Shown: piece after piece, positions 58,025 through 64,000 of the stretch
How positions within the stretch are numbered: the stretch's first letter is position 1
Layout of the letters: every line of letters begins with the position of its first letter
From: Schlegelella aquatica
GTDB lineage: Bacteria; Pseudomonadota; Gammaproteobacteria; Burkholderiales; Burkholderiaceae_C
Direction: 5' to 3'
Assembly: GCF_026013905.1 (NCBI RefSeq)
Contig: NZ_CP110257.1
Location: forward strand, 2,502,001 to 2,566,000
Length of the DNA: 64,000 bases
The notes under the pieces: generated by a model
Told to the model about the DNA's origin: nothing
Database searches by the model: none
What the model saw: the letters and a program-made list of their open reading frames with translations, nothing else
Made by a program: the position numbers and the translations under genes

Positions 58025-58702
58025 TCAGGCCTGCGCCAGCAGACGCGACAGGCCCGCGCTGGCCAACTCGCCGACGCGCACGAGGAAGTCGGTGCCCATG
58101 TCCGCGGTGTAGCGCGTCGGGTCGGGCGAGCCGAGCACGAGCAGCCCGAACGCTGCGGGCACCGAAGGGTGGCGCAACGGCACCAGCGCGAGCGACATCA
58201 CCGTGCCCGGATCGGCGAGCCACGAGACCGGCTCGAACCCGGAGTTGATGCCGCAGTACGGCAGCGTGAGGCTGGTGACGAAGGACTTGGTGTCGTCCTT
58301 CACGCCTTGCGCGAATTCGCGATCCGCGTACTGCGGCGCCACGCCCCACACGCGGATGGCCGCCTGCGGGATGAGGAACTGGCTCTTCAGCTCCTCGACG
58401 ATCACCTCGGGAATGCGCACCGGGTCGGTGGTGAGCATGATGCTGCGCGTCCAGCGGTGCAGGCGGTCGGCGATGGCCGTGTTCTCCTGCCCGTGTCGGA
58501 TCATCTCGACGATCTTGAGCTCCAGGCCCTTGATCTTCTCGCGCAGCATTTCCATCTGCCGCTCCTGTAGCGAGACGGCCCGATGCCCGTGAGGACTGGT
58601 GAGCTGGATGGAGGCGAGCAACTCGGCATGGCGCTCGAAGAAGCCCGGGGTGTTGGCCAGGTAGTTGGCGATGTCTTCTTCGGTGATGCCTTGGACGTTC
58701 AT
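58025..58702 (-). CDS. DUF484 family protein
   Basis: A 225-residue GAF-like cytoplasmic protein conserved between dapF and xerC in many proteobacteria. The N-terminus has the family block EDIANYLANTPGFFERHAELLASIQLTSPHG and a coiled-coil helix (QERQMEMLREKIKGLELKIVEMI); the C-terminal GAF-like fold ends with LGSPDPTRYTADMGTDFLVRVGELA. Its function is unknown. Confidence 0.93.
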   Translation of the reverse strand: MNVQGITEEDIANYLANTPGFFERHAELLASIQLTSPHGHRAVSLQERQMEMLREKIKGLELKIVEMIRHGQENTAIADRLHRWTRSIMLTTDPVRIPEVIVEELKSQFLIPQAAIRVWGVAPQYADREFAQGVKDDTKSFVTSLTLPYCGINSGFEPVSWLADPGTVMSLALVPLRHPSVPAAFGLLVLGSPDPTRYTADMGTDFLVRVGELASAGLSRLLAQA

Positions 58703-58742
58703 GGCTGAAGCAAGAGGAAGGAAAGAATGGGCGAGCGTCGTC

Positions 58743-59594
58743 TCACAGCTCGATCTCGCCCTCGAACACGGTGACGGCCGGCCCCGTCATGAAGACCGAA
58801 GTGCCGCCGCCCGACCATTCGATCGAGAGCCGGCCCCCGCGGGTGTCCACGTCCACGCGCCGGTCGAGCCAGCCGAGGCGGATGCCCGCGGCCACGGCGG
58901 CGCAGGCACCGGTGCCGCAGGCCAAAGTCTCGCCCGAACCGCGCTCGTACACCCGCAGTCGGATGTGAGTGCGCGAGACGATCTGCATGAAGCCGGCGTT
59001 GACGCGGCGCGGAAAGCGAGGGTGCCCCTCGATCAGCGGCCCGAGGCGCTCCACGGGGGCCGATTGCACGTCGTCCACCCGTTGCACGGCGTGCGGATTG
59101 CCCATCGAGGCCACGGCCACCCACACCGGGGTGCCGTCGACCTCCAGGGGCCACAGTTCGCCCTCGCCCTCGAGGCGGGGTTGGAGGCCCGCCGCATCGA
59201 AAGGCACGCGCTCGGGCGCGAAGGCGGGCGGACCCATGTCGACCGTGACGCGGCCGTCGGGCTGCAGGCTGGGTTCGATCACTCCCGACAGCGTCTGCAC
59301 GCGGATGCGGCGTTTGTCGGTGAGCCCGCGGTCGTGCACGAACTTCACGAAGCAGCGAGCGCCGTTGCCGCACTGCTCGACCTCGCTGCCGTCGGCGTTG
59401 ACGATGCGGTAGCTGAAGTCCACCTGCGGCGACGGCGCCGGGCCGACGATGAGGATCTGGTCCGCGCCGACGCCGAAGCGCCGGTCGGCCAGCCGCTGGT
59501 ACTGCTGCGGCGTGAGCTCGATCGGGGCGCGGGTGGCGTCGAGCACGACGAAATCGTTGCCCGCGCCTTGCATCTTGGTGAACCGCAGCTTCAT
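58743..59594 (-). CDS. dapF: diaminopimelate epimerase
   Basis: A 283-residue enzyme turning LL- into meso-diaminopimelate for lysine and peptidoglycan. The two active cysteines are C75 in EQCGNGARC and the one in ACGTGACAA (about residue 224); [12 protein letters not shown] at the start and NADGSEVEQ are signatures. First gene of the dapF-DUF484-xerC-rlmI run, 71 bases downstream of the acyltransferase stop. Confidence 0.97.
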   Translation of the reverse strand: MKLRFTKMQGAGNDFVVLDATRAPIELTPQQYQRLADRRFGVGADQILIVGPAPSPQVDFSYRIVNADGSEVEQCGNGARCFVKFVHDRGLTDKRRIRVQTLSGVIEPSLQPDGRVTVDMGPPAFAPERVPFDAAGLQPRLEGEGELWPLEVDGTPVWVAVASMGNPHAVQRVDDVQSAPVERLGPLIEGHPRFPRRVNAGFMQIVSRTHIRLRVYERGSGETLACGTGACAAVAAGIRLGWLDRRVDVDTRGGRLSIEWSGGGTSVFMTGPAVTVFEGEIEL

Positions 59595-59665
59595 GCGGCG
59601 ATTATCGCCGCAGGGCCCGGCGGTCGCCCTGCGGCAGCCGTGTCCACGGCAACCAGAGTCGTCGC

Positions 59666-60550
59666 TCAGTACAGCCCCGGCTCGCCGGGCGGCCGGGTCT
59701 TGAACCGCTTGTGCACCCACAGGTACTGCGCCGGGTTGCGTTCGATCTCGGACTCGATCCAGCGGTTCATCGCCAAGGCATCGGCCATCGGATCGTCGCT
59801 CGGGAACCCCGACCAGGGCGGCAGGAAACGCACGCGGTAGCCGCGTCCGCGGGGCAGGATCTCGGCCACGACGGGCTGCACCACCATGTCCAGTGCCCGC
59901 GCCATGCGCGAGGGCGCCAACAGCGTGGCGGCCGGCACCCCGAAGAAGGGCACGAAGGCGGCATCTTGCATGCCGAAGTCCATGTCCGGCAGGTTGAAGA
60001 AGGGCCGGCCCTGGCGGATGCAGCGGATGAGCGGCCGCGAAGACTCCTGCCGCGCGAAGATCTCGGCGCGCCCGAAGCGCAGCCGCCCGCGGCGGATCAC
60101 CTCGTCGAACACCTTGTTGCTCTGCGCCTGGTAGATGGATGCGGCGTGTTTGCGCACATGCAGCTGCTCGGCCACGCCAGCCACGTCGAGCCCGACGAAG
60201 TGCGGCACGAGCCACATCACCGGCTTGTCGCTGCGGTCGGCCAGACCCACATCGCCTTCGACGTGGATGAGCCGTCGCAACCGGGCCTCGCTGCTCCACC
60301 ACAACAGCGAGCGCTCCAGCAGGCTGCGCGCGAGCCAGCGGAAGTGCTCGCGCGCCAGCGCCTCGCGCTCGGACGCCGTGCGCCCGGGAAAGCACAGCTC
60401 CAGGTTGCGCAAGGCGATGCGCCGGCGGGAGCCGGCGACGCGGTACAGCGCGCGCCCGAGCCCGTTGCCCAGGGCAGCCAGCACCGGCAAGGGCAGCCAA
60501 TGCAGCAACCACAGCACGCCCACGGCCAGACGGGATGCAGCAGCGTTCAA
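59666..60550 (-). CDS. lipid A biosynthesis acyltransferase (LpxL/HtrB family)
   Basis: A protein of about 294 residues that transfers an acyl chain to lipid A at the inner membrane. The active-site H-x4-D is HFVGLD (in [14 protein letters not shown]); [35 protein letters not shown] and the N-terminal membrane helix [20 protein letters not shown] are typical. No ATG fits: the start is set provisionally at TTG 60550, with an in-frame GTG pair about ten codons later as alternative. The open frame runs far upstream without being coding there. It is second of two tandem acyltransferase genes. Confidence 0.9.
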   Translation of the reverse strand: MNAAASRLAVGVLWLLHWLPLPVLAALGNGLGRALYRVAGSRRRIALRNLELCFPGRTASEREALAREHFRWLARSLLERSLLWWSSEARLRRLIHVEGDVGLADRSDKPVMWLVPHFVGLDVAGVAEQLHVRKHAASIYQAQSNKVFDEVIRRGRLRFGRAEIFARQESSRPLIRCIRQGRPFFNLPDMDFGMQDAAFVPFFGVPAATLLAPSRMARALDMVVQPVVAEILPRGRGYRVRFLPPWSGFPSDDPMADALAMNRWIESEIERNPAQYLWVHKRFKTRPPGEPGLY

Positions 60551-60645
60551 GGAAACAGCACTGACGGGTCGGTCCTCCGGCCCCTGCGGTGTCCCCGTTG
60601 CGAGTGAAGTCTCGCGCCCTCCTCGGGGCGGCCGTGCGAAGGGGT

Positions 60646-61521
60646 TCACGCGTCCTTCCCCAGCAGCGCCGCCTCGCGGCGAGGGGCCTTGTAGCGGTGA
60701 TACCCCCACAGGTACTGGCCGGGGGCTTGGCGGATCAGTCGTTCCATGGCGTGGTTGATGCTCGCGGCCGCCGATTCTCCCTGATCGTCGGCCGGCAAGG
60801 GATCTTGGAACTCGCTGACGTGAACCACGTAGCCCTGCCCGCCTGGCAGCCGCTCGCCCCAGGCGAGCAGGACTTGCGCGCCGGTTTGCTGCGCCAGCCG
60901 CGCGGCCAGCGTCATGGTGTAGGCCGGCCTTCCGAAGAAGGGGCTCCACACGCCCAACCCTTCGGGTGGCACCTGGTCGGGCAGCAGGCCGACCGCCTGC
61001 CCGGCACGCAAGGCCCGGATCATCTGACGCACGCCGGCCAAGGTGGCCGGCGCGGTGGTCAACCCCGGTCGGCGCCGGGCCTCCTCTGCGAGGGGCCGCA
61101 GCGCCGCCTTGCGTGGGGGCCGATACAGCACGGTGATCGGCCCGTGGGCGGCGCCGAAGCGCTCGGCGTACGCCTGCGCCGTCACTTCGAAGCATCCGAG
61201 GTGCGGCGTGAGGAACACCACACCCCGCCCGCGAGCAAGCGCGTGCTCGATGTGTTCGGCGCCGTCCCAGCGCACCCGGGGCCCCAACGGCTCGTCGGCC
61301 GGTCGCATCCACAGCCAGGGCAGCTCCAGCGCCATGCGGCCGGCCGCAGCCACCGCCTCGCGCGCCTGGCCCCAGGGCACGCCGGCCTGCGCCACGTGGT
61401 CGCGAAAGCGTCGACGGTAGGTGGGCGAAGCCCACCACACCAACCACCCGAGCGCGGCACCCACGGCTTGCAGCCATGCCAGGGGCAGGCGCCCGGCACA
61501 CTTGAAAAGGGTCACGAGCAT
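60646..61521 (-). CDS. lpxL: lipid A biosynthesis acyltransferase (LpxL/HtrB family), second copy
   Basis: A 291-residue acyltransferase with an N-terminal membrane helix (about 10-32) and the catalytic H-x4-E in [33 protein letters not shown] is the second family block. It differs in sequence from the downstream copy, so the two probably add different secondary acyl chains. It is divergent from metK; the start ATG at 61521 lies only a few bases from the metK promoter. Confidence 0.92.
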   Translation of the reverse strand: MLVTLFKCAGRLPLAWLQAVGAALGWLVWWASPTYRRRFRDHVAQAGVPWGQAREAVAAAGRMALELPWLWMRPADEPLGPRVRWDGAEHIEHALARGRGVVFLTPHLGCFEVTAQAYAERFGAAHGPITVLYRPPRKAALRPLAEEARRRPGLTTAPATLAGVRQMIRALRAGQAVGLLPDQVPPEGLGVWSPFFGRPAYTMTLAARLAQQTGAQVLLAWGERLPGGQGYVVHVSEFQDPLPADDQGESAAASINHAMERLIRQAPGQYLWGYHRYKAPRREAALLGKDA

Positions 61522-61533
61522 GACGTCTATAAT
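61502..61533 (+). promoter_or_regulatory. metK promoter
   Basis: Perfect -10 TATAAT at 61528-61533. TTGAAA at 61502-61507 would be the -35, although the 20-base spacing is long. Transcription would start near 61540, leaving a 160-base leader. Confidence 0.6.
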
Positions 61534-61562
61534 TCGCGCGTCGCCGGTTTAAGGAACAACTT

Positions 61563-61639
61563 GCGGGGCGACGCAGGCGCGAAGCATAGCGAGCGTCTGG
61601 GGTGACCGGATCATCCGATACCGCTAAAGCGTTCGCCGC
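61563..61639 (+). ncRNA. structured leader RNA candidate upstream of metK
   Basis: Several nested stems can be drawn: an outer pairing of GCGG(GG)CGA at 61563-61571 with TCGCCGC at 61633-61639, an inner GACGC (61570-61574) with GCGTC (61593-61597), and two small hairpins CGGA/TCCG (61607-61617) and CGCT/AGCG (61622-61631). The two pairings of the first strand share two bases and would compete there. Such a multibranch shape in the leader of the S-adenosylmethionine synthase gene suggests a cis-regulatory element. It does not match the SAM or SAH riboswitch consensus I know. Confidence 0.4.
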
Positions 61640-61699
61640 ACCTCCAGAACCACCGAGTCGGCAAACGCGGCACGGTTCCACAACTCTGGAGTTTCTCAA

Positions 61700-62878
61700 G
61701 TGGCGAACGACTTCCTCTTCACGTCCGAATCCGTGTCCGAAGGCCACCCCGACAAGGTGGCCGACCAGATCTCCGACGCCATCCTGGACGCGATCTTCGA
61801 GCAGGATCCGCGCTCGCGAGTGGCTGCCGAGACCTTGTGCAACACGGGCCTCGTGCTGCTGGCGGGGGAGATCACGACGAATGCGCACGTCGACTACATC
61901 CAGATCGCCCGCGACACCATCAAGCGCATCGGCTACGACAACACCGAGTACGGCATCGACTACAAGGGCTGCGCCGTGCTCGTGGCCTACGACAAGCAGA
62001 GCAACGACATCGCCCAGGGCGTCGACCACGCGTCCGATGACTATCTCAACACGGGCGCCGGCGATCAGGGACTGATGTTCGGATACGCCTGCGACGAAAC
62101 GCCCGAACTGATGCCGGCGCCGATCTACTATGCCCACCGCATCGTCGAGCGCCAGGCGCAGCTGCGCAAGGACGGCCGCCTGCCCTTCTTGCGGCCCGAT
62201 GCGAAGAGCCAGATCACGATGCGCTATGTGGACGGGCGGCCGCACTCGATCGACACCGTGGTGCTCTCGAGCCAGCACAGCCCGGAGATGAGCGACGGCA
62301 AGCACATGAAGCCCGAGTTCATCGAGGCCTGCATCGAGGAGATCATCAAGCCGGTGTTGCCCAAGGAGTGGCTGCACAACACCCGCTACCTGATCAACCC
62401 GACGGGCCGCTTCGTCATCGGCGGGCCGCAGGGGGACTGCGGCCTGACCGGACGCAAGATCATCGTGGACACCTACGGCGGGGCCTGCCCGCACGGCGGC
62501 GGCGCCTTCTCCGGCAAGGACCCGACCAAGGTGGACCGCTCGGCGGCGTACGCCGCGCGCTACGTCGCCAAGAACATCGTCGCCGCCGGGCTGGCCCGGC
62601 AGTGCCAGATCCAGGTGAGCTACGCCATCGGCGTCGCGCGCCCGATCAACGTCACGGTGTACACCGAGGGCACGGGCGTGATCCCGGACGAGAAGATCGC
62701 CGCCCTGGTCAACGAGTTCTTCGATCTGCGCCCCAAGGGCATCATCCAGATGCTCGACCTCCTGCGGCCCATCTACTCGAAGACCGCCGCCTACGGCCAC
62801 TTCGGCCGCGAAGAACCGGAGTTCACCTGGGAGCGCACCGACAAGGCGGCCGCGCTGCGCGCAGCGGCCGGGCTGTAA
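61700..62878 (+). CDS. metK: S-adenosylmethionine synthase
   Basis: A 392-residue enzyme forming S-adenosylmethionine from methionine and ATP. Signatures: [20 protein letters not shown] at the N-terminus, [13 protein letters not shown] for ATP binding, and [23 protein letters not shown] for the phosphate loop. Translation begins at GTG 61700 with GGAG 8 bases ahead. The extreme 3' end is imperfectly repeated downstream. The 160-base leader holds a candidate regulatory structure. Confidence 0.97.
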   Translation: MANDFLFTSESVSEGHPDKVADQISDAILDAIFEQDPRSRVAAETLCNTGLVLLAGEITTNAHVDYIQIARDTIKRIGYDNTEYGIDYKGCAVLVAYDKQSNDIAQGVDHASDDYLNTGAGDQGLMFGYACDETPELMPAPIYYAHRIVERQAQLRKDGRLPFLRPDAKSQITMRYVDGRPHSIDTVVLSSQHSPEMSDGKHMKPEFIEACIEEIIKPVLPKEWLHNTRYLINPTGRFVIGGPQGDCGLTGRKIIVDTYGGACPHGGGAFSGKDPTKVDRSAAYAARYVAKNIVAAGLARQCQIQVSYAIGVARPINVTVYTEGTGVIPDEKIAALVNEFFDLRPKGIIQMLDLLRPIYSKTAAYGHFGREEPEFTWERTDKAAALRAAAGL

Positions 62879-62998
62879 GACCGGCACCCGCGCCCGCGGG
62901 TCGGCCGCCTTGCGGCGCAGGCTCACATCGCGCAGCGATGTGAAGGCCGGAACGGCCGGCCGCAGCCACAAGGCCCAGGCACTGCGCGCAGCGGCCGG
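62841..62998 (+). repeat. 31-bp imperfect direct repeat of the metK 3' end
   Basis: ACAAGGC-N7-CTGCGCGCAGCGGCCGG occurs at 62841-62871, inside the last codons of metK, and again at 62968-62998 downstream of it, with only the 7 middle bases differing. This looks like a short tandem duplication of the gene end. Confidence 0.6.
62924..62942 (+). terminator. hairpin downstream of metK
   Basis: CACATCGC and GCGATGTG form a perfect 8-base stem with loop GCA, 46 bases after the metK stop. No T-run follows, so this is at best a rho-aided or mRNA-stabilising structure between two convergent genes. Confidence 0.4.
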
Positions 62999-63036
62999 CC
63001 TCCAATAGAGGCCGGGTGGCACTACGAGGCGCCCCC

Positions 63037-63813
63037 TCAGCGCGCCTCCAGCAGCGCCCGAGCCACCTCGGCAAAGCCCGCGCCCCGTTCGCCCTCTGTG
63101 ACGTAGCGGGGCCGGTGCTCCAGCTGCGCAAGGAAGCGCGCGATATTGGCCACGCCTATGCTGTGCGGGAAGTGGCGGAACATCAGCTGATCGTTGGTGG
63201 AGTCGCCGACGTACGCCCAACGGTCGACCTCGGCGGCCAGGTCGGCCCCCAGCAGTTCCCGCGCCACCCAGCAGGCGCCGCGCCACTTGTCGTGGTCGCC
63301 GAACCAGCCGTTGACGTGGATGGAGCTGACCGTGGCCTGCATCCCCTCGCTGCGCATCAAGGCCACGACCTGCTCGATGGCCTGGGGTGGCAGATGCGAG
63401 AACTCGCTGTGGTCGATGGCGATGTCAGTCTCGCGGCCGGCGCTGTCTCGCGCCAGCGTGGCGCCCGGCACCTCGCGCAGGATGCGCGCGGCGACCTCGC
63501 GCAGTCGCTCGGCGTTGCGGGCTCGCTCGCCCTGCGGCTGCACATAGCGGCGGCTGCCGTCGGGCAGCACCGCCATCGCACCGTTCTCGGGGACGATGGC
63601 CGCGACCGGCCAGCGGCGGGCGAACGGCTCGGACCAGCCGAGCGGCCGCCCGGTGACCGCGATGACGGTGACACCGGCGGCTTGCAGCGATGCCAGAGCG
63701 TCGAGCGCCGGGGGCTCGATCTCGCCGTCGCGCGTGAGCGTGTCGTCGATGTCGGTGAACACACCGCGGATCCGACGGCGCGCCTGCAGGGGCCACTCGC
63801 GCAAGGGTCGCAT
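63037..63813 (-). CDS. HAD-IIB family phosphatase
   Basis: A 258-residue HAD hydrolase with a C2-type cap, resembling sugar- and mannosyl-3-phosphoglycerate phosphatases. Motif I is FTD21-I-D23-DTLTRDGE, motif II VIAVTGRP, motif III the K in HDKWRGACWV region, and motif IV YVGDSTNDQLMF. NGAMAVLPDG is typical of the family. The substrate is not known. It starts 13 bases from the stop of the prfC gene upstream and is convergent with metK. Confidence 0.9.
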   Translation of the reverse strand: MRPLREWPLQARRRIRGVFTDIDDTLTRDGEIEPPALDALASLQAAGVTVIAVTGRPLGWSEPFARRWPVAAIVPENGAMAVLPDGSRRYVQPQGERARNAERLREVAARILREVPGATLARDSAGRETDIAIDHSEFSHLPPQAIEQVVALMRSEGMQATVSSIHVNGWFGDHDKWRGACWVARELLGADLAAEVDRWAYVGDSTNDQLMFRHFPHSIGVANIARFLAQLEHRPRYVTEGERGAGFAEVARALLEAR

Positions 63814-63825
63814 CGGCGCCGAAGC

Positions 63826-64000
63826 TCACGCCACCTTTTCCAAGACCAGCCCGGCGTGCTCGCGCAACGGGTGGAAGTGGATCTTCGGGAAGCGCTCCTG
63901 GGTGAGCCGCAGGTCGTAGGGCGAGGTCAGCAGGTAGGCCAGCGTGTCGGCGGCGTCGAGCGCCAGCTTGCTGGCGTTGGCGTCGGTGAACTTCTTGAGC
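63826..64000 (-). CDS. prfC: peptide chain release factor 3, C-terminal end (partial)
   Basis: The window edge cuts this gene; only the last 57 codons and the stop are present. The translation KLALDAADTLAYLLTSPYDL followed by RFPKIHFHPLREHAG matches the C-terminal domain of RF3, the GTPase that recycles RF1 and RF2 (its family ends with a similar L-D/A-x3-LAYL block and a REH close to the end). The GTPase domain is outside the window. Confidence 0.8.
   Translation of the reverse strand, partial: LKKFTDANASKLALDAADTLAYLLTSPYDLRLTQERFPKIHFHPLREHAGLVLEKVA

Noticed and set aside
61563..61639. metK leader taken as a known SAH or SAM riboswitch
   Set aside because: The conserved bases of the SAH aptamer (GAGGAGCGCUGC, AGGCUCG, ACGGCGCUC) and of the SAM classes I know are not present; I leave it as an unassigned candidate.
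60551..63286. Upstream extension of the acyltransferase open frame as one giant protein of about 1200 residues
   Set aside because: The extension is antisense to metK and out of frame with the second acyltransferase, and its translation is non-coding in character; only the last 294 residues are a real protein.

Overview
This is a gene-dense chromosomal segment of high G+C (roughly two thirds by eye) from a betaproteobacterium, almost certainly Burkholderiales. The basis is the gene order ponA / pilMNOPQ - lipoprotein - aroK - aroB - dgt - gltBD - mlaFEDACB, the narXL-narK1K2GHJI respiratory cluster, the polyhydroxyalkanoate-system and acyl-CoA-binding proteins, and protein sequences typical of that order. 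About 58 genes are supported. No rRNA, tRNA, CRISPR array, prophage or intact insertion sequence was seen.

Region 1 (1-2201): two small unknown proteins, a hemerythrin-like protein and, divergently, a TMEM165/GDT1-family (UPF0016) manganese exporter. Its 5' leader carries the signature blocks of the yybP-ykoY Mn2+ riboswitch. Region 2 (2196-16725): nitrate respiration, read on the minus strand. narX-narL (two-component nitrate sensing) are preceded by a near-perfect FNR/ANR-type box placed correctly over a -10. Strong hairpins follow narL, and then comes narK1-narK2-narG-narH-uspA-narJ-narI-ppiC-beta-carbonic anhydrase, all tightly spaced; the embedded universal stress protein and the trailing PPIase and carbonic anhydrase are the unusual cargo. 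Region 3 (16743-24540): 4-hydroxybenzoate hydroxylase pobA with divergent AraC-type pobR, an acyl-CoA-binding protein with a 12-bp palindromic operator candidate, a PHA-system protein, a COG4324 metallopeptidase lipoprotein, an orphan molybdopterin oxidoreductase and an M20 amidohydrolase.

Region 4 (24563-30484): central carbon metabolism. tal-pgi-HAD on one strand diverges from zwf-hexR on the other, and the shared 281-bp intergenic region holds two HexR-like inverted repeats. Region 5 (30494-41095): mlaFEDACB (outer-membrane lipid asymmetry, with mlaA embedded) and gltBD (glutamate synthase) with a clear gltD terminator and gltB promoter. Region 6 (41157-51293): a degenerate REP-associated (RAYT-like) transposase bounded by TGGGGTCAGA inverted repeats, then dgt, aroB, aroK, an Ig/EF-hand-like lipoprotein and pilQPONM. 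Region 7 (51552-64000): ponA, cyaY, lptM-lysA, then minus-strand rlmI, xerC, DUF484, dapF and two lipid A acyltransferase-type genes. metK follows with a candidate structured leader RNA, then a HAD phosphatase and the 3' end of prfC, cut by the window.

Most of the window is conserved housekeeping. The items most worth a second look are the structured metK leader, the RAYT relic with a destroyed HUH site lying against the gltB promoter, the Mn riboswitch/exporter pair, the FNR-type narX promoter, the HexR sites, and the EF-hand-like secreted lipoprotein in the pilus/aro operon. No clearly new multi-gene system was found.
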